Shown here in pieces: positions 51,591 to 61,775 of a stretch of 64,000 nucleotides of DNA (positions within the stretch are counted from its first letter, which is position 1; the number at the start of each line of letters is the position of its first letter). The notes beneath the pieces are model-generated. The model saw nothing but the letters and a program-made list of their open reading frames with translations. It was not told the DNA's origin and made no database searches. The stretch comes from Rotaria macrura (taxonomy: Eukaryota > Rotifera > Eurotatoria > Philodinida > Philodinidae): assembly GCA_900239685.1 (NCBI GenBank), contig OENT01000600.1:1-64000 (forward strand), written 5' to 3'. A program made the translations under genes and the position numbers.

Positions 51591-53170
51591 TGTTGATTAC
51601 GAATTGTGCATTTGTTTTTGAGGAAAAATCACAAACCGTTTATTGAATCTTTTTACGAAAAATACTGATTGACACACCATTCGATAGAGACTTTATTTCT
51701 CTATTACGTTCTTGTAGAATTTTCGATTTACTCTACCGATAATCAGCTTTCGGTTCGTAGTAGCAATTTGGTTTTCGATGTTATGTTTATAGGTAAAGCG
51801 AAGATCAATGATTGTAAAAATCAAGCCGATCTGGGAATGATGAGCGATCGAAAATTGATCGAAAATAAAAAGTGTAACAGCGTCCCGTTTTGGTTTTTGT
51901 TTTTTCATAGGACTGAAAGCAGCAGTTAGAAGAGAAATCTTTTTACCCCTAGAAAGCTCGTTTTATGTTCTACAAAATTTGTTCCAGATTCATTTCATCT
52001 GAAAGTTCCATTTCGAAAAGAAATAGAACTGAACCAAACGCACTCTTATGTGAGAAGTCCTTTTATGTAGTAGAACTAGGCTACCACCAGAAAAAGTTTC
52101 TGGAAGTGAGCGACTTCAATCGATAATATTCACTTTGATATCATACATAGAACAAGATGAACAACATCGAAAGAGGTTTGAATGAATTTTCTAGCTCCTC
52201 TAGTTTCTGAGATAATTGTCAAAAACGTAATACTGTTACATTCGCACAAGCCGTCATATTGTCCATTGCGGAGGAAAATAATGATCCCCCATTTGATGAA
52301 GCTTTTGAATCGTGAATATTATTAATCTTTCTAAATTCAAAAAAATAAACATTTTTAGTCATTTATGCCGATATTTTATTGTATCATAAATTTGCTTTTG
52401 TCAAATAAACTGAACACATGGTGTATGAATCATAAGATTACACTCTCTTGACTGTGGAAACAAATGAAAGATTAAGCTTGGTATCAATATCCAATGACTT
52501 ACTGATTCATCAATTAGATTCGTTCTCGTAATTGAATTCTCATAAATTTTAATGAATGCAATTAAATTTAAAACAAGACAAAATCGCTTGAATGTAAACA
52601 GTTATGATTTGGTTCAATGTTTCGATGAATACTATTCTACGATGTATATTTTATCTAATATTTAAACAAAACATTTGAGTGTAGATCTATTCTGTTCGTA
52701 GAATTTATCAATCTGAGGAACTGTGGATCAATATGATGATACAGTGATCATGTATGTCATCGGATTGTTGACGAAAATCTTTGCTGAATCTAATAAGTTT
52801 CATAGAATACGAAACTCTTGATTAGATATTATAATCAATAAATAGAAGATTAGTGCGTGACAAACTCACAATTATCAACATCCTTAGTGTCAGTATTTTT
52901 CGATGTAAATATATGTACATTCCTACTACAATAGTATTGGTACTTGTTTCATTATCTATTCCTTCATCTGCACAAGATTTAATCAAAGAAAAGAAAAAAG
53001 ACATGGTATTATAAACGTATCGAAATTTTAAGCCCGTAAGACTAATATGAAAGTACATCACTGATGAATACGATATTTGATTCTTTTTGTAATCCTTGCA
53101 AATGATTGCCAATAATCGATTTTCATTTTTGATGAGTTTCATTTCAATATTTTCCTTTTCGTCGCTTACA

Positions 53171-53625
53171 ATGACAATCTTCAACGGTCCATTATCAATC
53201 ATTCTTCTCTCATTACTATTCATTTCAATTCATATAATTGGAGGAAGTAATCATACAAATTATTAGAATATTTCACTGATTATCTTTTTGCTGTATAATT
53301 ATTTCTTTTATCAAAGACGATACGAACATATGTAATTGGATCGAATGTGCGAATGGTGGTACGTGTGAAGAAGTAACAAATTCTACTATAGGCTATAAAT
53401 GTCTATGTAAGTTTGGTTTCGATGGATTACTATGTGAAGATCGACTAAATATTACAAGTGAGATGCGCTTGTTCTGGCTTGTTTTATGTCGCTTTAATTT
53501 TTTTTCTAGCATGTTTAAAAAATCCATGCAAAAATGGTGGCCACTGCACAATAACAAATAATTTTCATATTAATTGTACTTGTCCTAAAGGATTTACAGG
53601 TGTTCTTTGTGAAATTTTATTATAA
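53171..53625 (+). CDS. Small secreted protein with two EGF-like domains, 3 exons
   Basis: Exons 53171-53246, 53317-53457 and 53510-53625 join in phase 1 at both junctions to give 110 residues. Residues 1-25 form a signal peptide ([19 protein letters not shown]). EGF 1 (about residues 26-68) reads [15 protein letters not shown] then [16 protein letters not shown] 2 (about 73-109) reads [12 protein letters not shown] then [13 protein letters not shown]. Each domain has six cysteines, and two N-x-T sequons (NDT, NST) are present. The stop follows the last cysteine by three residues, so there is no membrane anchor and the protein is probably secreted. Introns are 70 and 52 nt, in the phase typical of shuffled EGF exons. 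The ligand or partner is unknown. Confidence 0.8.
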
Positions 53626-56465
53626 AATTTCTATACTTCACATTATATTGAAATGGAAGATTCGACAAAGTAATAAAGAAAAAACCTTCATGTAAGGAGA
53701 AGAATAAAAGCAAACGATTCTCATATATTCTTCTGTGTCGAGATATAAAAGAAATATGTTAACAATCATACACAAATGATAAAGTCTAATTGTTTCTATT
53801 TCATAAAATATCTTATTCATTATGGTTTATAATCGAAAGTTCGTCATTGGAATTTATTCTAATAAACATATGAATGGTTCGTGGTTGGCAATTCGAAAAT
53901 ATTCATGCTCAATGGCTTGTTGTTCGTAGATACGTTAGAAAATGAATAGAATTTTCTTGTTTCAGACAGAATTGTAGCTGGTAGAGTGTTTTCCAGACTG
54001 GTTCGGATCGATATGAGTTATACCTGGCTCAGAATTACTATAGATACTACTTGATGCTTGGCTTTCATATGTTATACTGTTAAAGTGATGTTATGAAGTA
54101 TGATTATCAATGAACTTTGAAGTCGAAGTGAGAGGAGAGGACGTAGGACTTCATTAACGATATCTCAGTAGTTTCCTTTTCGGTTCAAGTACCCGACGAG
54201 ATAATTACTTTCATTTTCTCACTCGGCTTCGGAAATCAATGTAAAGATGTCGTTGCTCTTTTAACGTAATGATATAAATTTTGATCTCTCGGGAGTATTA
54301 GTGGATTTTCGGACAAACTGCATTTTACTTTCGTAATAATCTATCAGTTAGAAGACGAAATTTAGTTCATTTATTTCCAACATAGCGCAATAGATACATC
54401 GTGTTTTTCTCTCATTGCACAACTATTGATGAATATCAAATTACAGAGCACTACATACTTAATACTAGTTATTTTATTTCAATGAAATATTCATTCAATA
54501 TAAAAATTATAAATCGACTGTAAATATGCACGAAGTATCTTAGTCGGGATGTTGTGCTATTTTTGCCATCTTTGCAAAACATATTGTGTAAATCATAAAA
54601 ATTTCTAAATCAATTAAATGTTACAAATTACAATGACAAACCGTGACTCTATTGCGTTTCGATAATATAAATTGATATGGAAATTATTCGATTTTTAATA
54701 AATATAACCTTTAAAAAAGTCTTCTAATTAATGGTCCTGCAAAGAAATAGTCATGAATGCTGAAAAACTAGTTTAATAAAATATTCGTATCGTTGAAATT
54801 TCGAAAAAATCTAGATCGGCTCAGTCTATTATCTCGACTGGTTAGTTACCATTAAAAATCAACTTTCGCCGATGGCTTTCATATTGCTTCAGCAATATGA
54901 TCGTGAGGATGAGGAGACACAGTAGAATTCTATTTTTCGTTTAATCCCTTATTCTCGTACGTAGGATCCACACAATACACTACTAACACAATTTAAAATA
55001 AAAATCTAGTAGATTGAAATTGAACAGTAATAAAAAAGTTGCGTTTTGAGCCAAAGTTAACTCGTGAGAGACAAGCCGTAGATGTTGTCTCCAGATTTCA
55101 ATAATATTTAAAAATATATCCTTGAACGCTCTGGTATACTGATTAAAACGATTTTTATTCAGTCTTGTTTCCTTTGAAATCTTTCGAATATTCACTTACA
55201 ACAATCGACATAAATAGAGTAGAAATCAATTCTTTGGCATCAAAACTATCGGAAAATTTCAATTGAAAAAACCTTTCGGTTTTTTTGTACGAAATTCGTT
55301 AAGAATATACGAATTGAGATTATAATTAAGAAACTTAATCTTCAAAAATAGAATCTTCTGTCATTAAATCTCCATTATGATTTGTATCAATAAGATACGA
55401 CGTTTTCGTTTTGTTTTTAAAATTAATTTGTTGTCATTGATATGCCTTTAGAAAATAAAATCCAATACTAGGAACAAACACTGGAGAATAATATATTTAC
55501 ACATATGGAGCATTCCCACGTTTTGTCAAAAAATTCAATTGTAATGAAAAAAAATCAGAATCAAATCAACCGGCTTCATTCCGTTGATCGTCTTAAAAGT
55601 TATCTTCTAACTAAACTGATCGTTAAAAGTAGTTTACCTGTCTTGGTGATGTTTACTTTGAGAAATTCATATAGACAGGATCAACAAAAGGACCTTATTA
55701 TATATCCAATACTTATTTAAGTGAGAAAACAACTTGTTATATATTGTTTCAACTAATCGTCACAAGTCATTGATAATTTTCATGACACACAACGATATTG
55801 TCTCATATATCTTTTCTACGTGTACCTAATACTTTTCTCTAGCTAATAATCTTTTATCAGAACATGTTTATTATTATTGCGAATCTTCTTTCACTAGTAT
55901 AATTTTCAACAATCTAAGTAAACAGGATATACTATCTCTGTCTCTTTTGATTTAGTTTCACTATTCAACGAAACGAGACCTAATCAAATATAGATTTCTA
56001 TTGTGAATGTTTTCTTGCTACTGTAATGTATGAAAGACGTAATGAATCGATATAGTGAAAACTAGTTGTGTAAGTTACAAGAAACGGTACATGTTCTTTG
56101 ACAAAATTGAAAGTAATTGCTTCTGATATTAGTAAAATAGAGAATAGAAAGAAAAGTTAACCAATTAATCTCTAAAATTAAATATTGATATGTTTCAAAA
56201 AGAAAAATGAAAGATAGAAATTTAATTTTAGAATGAAACTCTTAAAGAATTATTTATTAGAAAATCTACTTTAAAAGTGTCAAGTTAAATTTTGAAGAAA
56301 ATATCAAACGAATTTCGAATTGATTTAATGAAAAAAATTCTATTGTACGATCAGACACAACAGATTTGTTGAAAATGTTTTTCGTATGTAATTATTCTCA
56401 TAGATAGATGATGATAATAATAAAAACAAAAATTCTATTTGAAATTCAAGAGTTTCTTTTTGTCA
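53626..56465. other. Intergenic between convergent genes
   Basis: 2.8 kb of AT-rich sequence between the ends of the EGF and KDM4-like genes. No gene, RNA or clear repeat was recognised. Confidence 0.45.
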
Positions 56466-58694
56466 TCAGTCATTAGATAAATAAGGGCATTCCTTACGTA
56501 GATGTCCTTTTTGTCGACATCCGTAACATTTACGTCGTTTAACATGTCGTTTGCTAGTACATACACGAAGAAAAGAGTATGTATATGGTTTAAACCATGT
56601 TGGATGATACATTGATGTTGCATGACTTTGTATCAAAGATGTATAATAATCATATGGATGATAATATGTTGTATGCTGATAATGATGATGATTATTATCA
56701 TGTTCCACTGAATTAGTATTTGTTTGAGATAAAATATCATCGATTATACTACAAATATTTTCATATTCATTCTGATTGTTTAGCGGATTTGTTGGCACTG
56801 GTGTAGAACTATTTGTTGATGATGATGATGAAAAAAATGGATCTAGATATTGATCGAGTGTCGTATTGAAATGACTAGTTGTCTGTACAATCTCAGTTTC
56901 GACATTGGTTAGAATAAGTTCATTGTTCGATGCCGTACTTTCAATAGAAGATGTTGATGAAGCTGTTATCTGAACATTTGTAAGATTATTTGCATTAGCT
57001 AATTCATCATCTAAAATGAAATATTGTTTTTTCTCGTATGGTATCTTTATAATATCACATGACTATCTTATTAAGAGACAATTACCTTTCGATAAATCAA
57101 TACATGCTGCTGATGTTGATGTTAAATATTCTTTGTGAAATTTATCAAGAATATCAGGAGTAAAATATCGTCGATTAATATTGATAAAGATCGATGATGA
57201 TAATTTACATGAACAAAGTCTTGGACTACATCGTTGAAATTCTAAGAATGATGGTAAAGCATATTTGGCGGTTTCACTCAAATTAAATCCTGTATCAAAA
57301 TAAAAATGATATGTACCAGGAAATATAATAATGAGTTCATTATGTTTTTGTTCGACTTGATAATATTCTATTGAGTACGAATGAAGAAACGCTGGTGTAA
57401 TAAGAAGAGATTTGTGTTGAAGTGGTGATAGACAAGATGATGTAATATCAGAAAATAATTTTAATTCATTAACTAATTCTTCAAGTTTTGAATAACATGA
57501 CGGATGTATTATATACCAAATTTTTGGAGCACCATGATGAAGAAAATTGAAGGACATGAGATCATACTCATCTATATGAATGCCAACAGCAGTCGACCAC
57601 ATACTCATGTGAAGTAGGGACGTCGTTACTCCTACAATATAGAATTATGAAACTTATCGATTTCATGCATTTGAAAGCTGATATTGTATTTTTCAAGTAA
57701 CAATTTAGTATATTTTGCACCAAGAAAACTATTGATGCATTTTCGATGATTATCTTGCGTTCGAATGCTGAATTGCTTACTCAATCATTGTAATGTCAGA
57801 ATTAATTGCACGAATATACAAATGTTACAATACAAAACACTTGTGTCTAAACGTTAGCTCTTTTGAGAATTTTTTTCAAGTTTTTATTTATCTTTTTTTG
57901 TTCATTCATTTTTCCAACATGGGAAGTTTAGTCAGCTGTCTTGTCGAATCTTGACAATGTCACAATATATGCTATATATTGATAGATACTTTTATAAAAT
58001 TAGACGATCTAACTGTACAGATGTATTCATCGGTGGCAATAGTAACTTGAATATTTTCATGGAGGATAAACACTAACAAAGAACTTATTTTCAAGGGATG
58101 GTGTTGACATTTAAAATATGGCGAAGATTACGGAAATATTTTGTAATAGAATTTCGCAGCTAATGTATAGCGTACGTTTTATATCGATTGACATATACCT
58201 GTTATTGGTGTTGGATAATATTTCAACAATGATGCCAAATTATTCATGTTAAAGATAGTCTCTCTCTTTAAAAATAGACTATCATCAATGTTTGGTACAC
58301 ACAAAGTTTTATGGCCCGATATTGTTGACCAAAAATGATCTGGAACATTACCATTGATCGTATCTTTCAAACGATATGCATCATCTTCAGCAATGGTTTT
58401 GAATTGGTCATAGGTCATTGAACGTCTTTTCGGAATTTCTGCATTTTGTATGTAAAAAACATTGGACTGATTTGATGCACGAATTATTTCTTGTTTTACA
58501 TACATTTTAATATGACGTAAGTCATATGGATTTTTCGTTAACGGAATCCATCGGCTAGGAGGAAGAATTTTAACAGCACCAAAACGTCGTTGAAGACTAG
58601 CTTCATGATGCGTTAAATAAATAGGTAACAATTTCCATTGTTCAAATGTTGGTGTTAATGTAGGTATAGATTTTATATGACTCTCTTTAATCAT
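56466..58694 (-). CDS. KDM4-like JmjN/JmjC demethylase with C-terminal CCHC knuckle, 3 exons
   Basis: Fe(II)/2-oxoglutarate histone lysine demethylase family, nuclear. Exons 58694-58199, 57631-57086 and 57010-56466 join in phase 1 twice to give 528 residues. JmjN lies at about 13-55 (TLTPTFEQWKLLPIYL, RFGAVKILPPSRWIP). The JmjC core has the metal triad H184, D186 (WSTAVGIHIDE) and H274 (FPGTYHFYF), with N194 and K202 where KDM4 holds 2-oxoglutarate. The structural zinc set typical of KDM4 is complete: C232, H238, C305 and C307 (RLCSC). KDM4 usually has Glu at the second metal position; Asp here is the more general JmjC choice. No PHD or Tudor domains follow. Instead a Ser/Thr/His-rich linker leads to a CCHC knuckle, C509-x2-C-x4-H-x4-C522 (CYGCRQKGHLRKEC). 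The active site looks intact. The intron at 57632-58198 is 567 nt. Confidence 0.88.
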
Positions 58695-58838
58695 GATCAA
58701 TACGTTATTGAACAGACATGCTGTCGGCTATGCACTATTGGAGAAAAACATGCTTACTCAAGTGTGACATTGTCTTTTTATTTCGCTTGTTTTTTCTATC
58801 GTTATAAGTACTACACTGACGTCATCAACGCCTTACAT

Positions 58839-58910
58839 GGGGATATAGCTCAGTGGTAGAGCATTCGACTGCAGATCGAGAGGTCCCTGGTTCAATCCCG
58901 GGTGTCCCCT
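58839..58910 (+). tRNA. tRNA-Cys (GCA)
   Basis: A complete 72-nt cloverleaf without intron or encoded CCA. The acceptor stem pairs GGGGATA with TGTCCCC, with one G-T pair, and the discriminator base is T. The A box is TAGCTCAGTGG and the B box GGTTCAATCC. The anticodon loop CTGCAGA gives anticodon GCA. A T6 run follows within a few bases. It lies 144 bp from the divergent start of the KDM4-like gene. Confidence 0.97.
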
Positions 58911-60032
58911 AATTTTTTATTCATTGTATCGAATCAATGCCAGCTCGTTTTTTTCTTAGTTCTCGTATTTAGATTTTGAATTCTTTGTTGCATTACGAGA
59001 AAGTATATGTTTATTGCTCCTTATGCAATGTGACTATCAGTGTGCATTTATCTTTTCGATGATAAAAACAATGATCGGTGAAAGTAGAAAAGAAAAAAAA
59101 AGCCATAGTTGATGACATACCATGGTTAAGAAAAAAAAATCATAGAATGAATGTGAAGCGAGTATGTTTTGCACATGACATGTTCTCTTACTTCTATGTT
59201 CAGTGATAATATAACCAAAGGTCGTTTCGTCCTATTCTCAATTTCACTGTCATTGAGAACTAATATTTTCATTGGTCGAACGTTTGTCTATGGTTTTTCG
59301 ACTGGCAATATATTTTTATTGTAACCGTGGATTCTTTATTAAAGCCATTGCAAAATAAAAGAGACAACCATGTTTAGAACTGAATAAAAATTTGATATTT
59401 CCAAATAAAAAGACACTTGAATGTGAATATAATAATCGAATTTATTAATTCATCAACTTAAATCATACTAGAAGAATACAGAAAATCAAGGCTCGATTGA
59501 TTTTTAAACGAATAAAATCGATTTATCTCTCTTCCTCGACAGATTAAAGAGAAAGATTCAAATTTATCATAGTCAATCCAAAATGAAAGAATTCACTGTC
59601 GAGTTTACTAATATGAAATTGATAATCTATATATTGTGTATTGAACTATAGAAGAAGTATCTATTTAGAAAATTTTGAATATTTCTCCTCATTAATCTAG
59701 AGTCATCTCATGTAAAAAATTTTATTAGTTTAAATTTGTAACGAATAGTTTATGAGATACGTCCATTATTACTAGAATCATCAATTTATTCACTCTATCT
59801 TGTTTGATGAAGGGCCAAGATAAGCAATGTCTTTAGAAAAAATCTCGTATCTTATAAAAATATTTATTTCTTTAGAAATTCTTTTTCTACTAATAGTTTT
59901 TTTTTCATATTTAACTTTAAAGCATCAAATTTATATATAGAAAAGACTGAAAAGAACTCGTTTTTTATTTGAAAAACAGTCGTGATTTGCCCATTCTTTT
60001 GTTTATGTAAAATTCTTTTAGATAGAACTATT
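58911..60032. other. Intergenic before carboxypeptidase Q
   Basis: An AT-rich spacer carrying the tRNA terminator at its start. A T-rich run ending CTTTTAG at 60020 lies 12 nt before the carboxypeptidase ATG and would suit a trans-splice acceptor. No other feature was seen. Confidence 0.45.
58913..58918 (+). terminator. RNA polymerase III terminator
   Basis: Six T directly follow the tRNA, the usual polymerase III stop. Confidence 0.85.
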
Positions 60033-61527
60033 ATGTTGTTACTATTTCTTATTCTTCCAGTAATAAGTGTAGCCAGTCGTTCGTACAATATTCATGAAAA
60101 ATCAACACCCAAAGCTGTATCAGATCGTTTAATAGAACTTGTCACTCAAGGTGCTTTTCGTGGTGTTACCTATTATCGTTTAGCAGCATTAACTGACACA
60201 ATTGGTCCTCGTCTATGTGGAAATGAATCGTTGACCAAAGCGGTCGATTGGGTACGTAGTGCAATGGCTAGCGAAGGTCTTGACAATGTTCATGCTGAAC
60301 CAGTTCAATTACCACATTGGGTTCGTGGTGAAGAACGAGCACGATTAATTCAACCACGTTATGCAAAATTATCAATGCTTGGCTTAGGTAATTCAGTTGG
60401 TACTGGACCAAAAGGTATTCAAGCACCCGTACTTGTTGTTCGAACGTTTGAGGAATTAGATACACGATGTGAAGAAGCTCGAAATAAAATAGTTGTTTTC
60501 AATCCTCAATGTGATTGGCAAGCGCAACCTGTTGCATGTTATGGCCCAGTCGTTGCTTATCGTTCAGCTGGAGCATCTCATGCTGCTAAATGCGGAGCAC
60601 TCGCTTCACTTAGTCGATCGGCTGCATCACATTCAATCGATTCTCCACATACGGGCGGTATGTCCTATGATCCATCATATCCAAAAATTCCAGCAGCATC
60701 ACTCTCAGTTGAACATACTGACATGCTTGAACGTTTTCAACAACGAAATCAATCAATAGAAATATATCTCTATATGGAAGCACAAACATTGCCTGATGTA
60801 ACTGGTTATAATCTTGTTGCGGAAATAAAAGGTTCAACTTTACCCAATGAAACTGTACTTGTTAGTGGTCATCTTGATAGTTGGGATGTTGGTCAAGGTA
60901 AATTTAGATTATAAATCTATATCATATTTCATGTCTAGTATATTTTTAGGAGCGATGGATGATGGCGGTGGTGCTATGATATCTTGGACTGTTCTTTCTT
61001 TACTTCATTCATTAAACATTCGTGCTAAACGAACAATACGTTGTGTACTGTGGTCATGTGAAGAATTCGGTGGCATAGGTGCTAATCAATATTTTACTGC
61101 ACATCAAGATGAAGTACCGACTATGAGTGTTGTTATGGAATCTGATATGGGAGTATTTCATCCACGTGGTCTTCAATTTCAAGGAACTTCGAAAGCAACT
61201 CAAGTAAGACAAAAAGAATAAGCAAATTACTATCGGATAGAATTGTGAAAATGCTTTTAGATTATACAAGGAATATCTCAACAATTAATATCCATTAATG
61301 CAACAGAAGTAGTACCAGGTGGTGGTGGTACTGATATTGATCCATGGATGGAACATGGAGTGCCGGGTGCATCACTTCTTAATGATAATCAAAATTATTT
61401 CGCATATCATCATTCGAATGGTGACACGGTGAATGTATTAAATTCTACTGACATTGATCTAGCTGCAGCTGTCTGGGCCGTATATGCTTATGCAATAGCC
61501 GATCTTGATGACTTATTACCGCGTTAG
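60033..61527 (+). CDS. CPQ: Carboxypeptidase Q (M28 dipeptidase), 3 exons
   Basis: Secreted or lysosomal zinc dipeptidase of family M28 that cleaves dipeptides with an unsubstituted C-terminus. Exons 60033-60897, 60950-61203 and 61261-61527 give 461 residues, close to human CPQ. I start at the ATG giving MLLLFLILPVISVASRS, a signal peptide; the upstream open extension has no better ATG. All di-zinc and catalytic residues are visible: H280 (SGHLDSWD), bridging D292 (AMDDGGG), general base E326 and ligand E327 (WSCEEFGG), D354 (ESDMG) and H424 (YHHSNGDT). The residue 130-250 region corresponds to the inserted PA-like subdomain, and the usual N-terminal propeptide precedes GPRLCGNESL. Introns are 52 and 57 nt. 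It appears intact and active. Confidence 0.95.
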
Positions 61528-61775
61528 TTTAGTATATGTGAAGTTTTCAATTTCATGATTTTTTTTTCTATTAAAAGCAAAAGCTAGTAAAAGACGAAAG
61601 AAATCATCATCTATACGTTAAAGTCGCTGAAAGAAGGAACAAAAAAAAAAGAGTTTGGTTGTGAATGATTATAAATGCAAAATTTACATAAGATGAAACG
61701 ATAGAAATAGCAGTTTAAAGATTTTATTTTTCGTTTCTTTTTCACTTGAACTAGTAGTTTAAATACAAAACACCA

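Larger units (their letters stand above)
47674..53170. other. Gene-poor stretch with one transposable element
   Basis: 5.5 kb without a supported gene. Apart from the miniature element at 50.8-51.6 kb I see only AT-rich sequence and short frames without family resemblance. The minus-strand frame at 52822-53223 overlaps the EGF gene's signal-peptide exon and is not called. Confidence 0.45.

Noticed and set aside
52822-53223. 133-codon minus-strand frame
   Set aside because: No family resemblance and no clear start. It overlaps the signal-peptide exon of the EGF gene on the other strand.
56435-56623. Second minus-strand frame over the CCHC region
   Set aside because: The adjacent frame joins cleanly to the KDM4-like exon and encodes the zinc knuckle; this one is its shadow.
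60268-60837. Several frames on both strands within carboxypeptidase Q
   Set aside because: The M28 frame carries all catalytic residues across the exon; the others are shadows.
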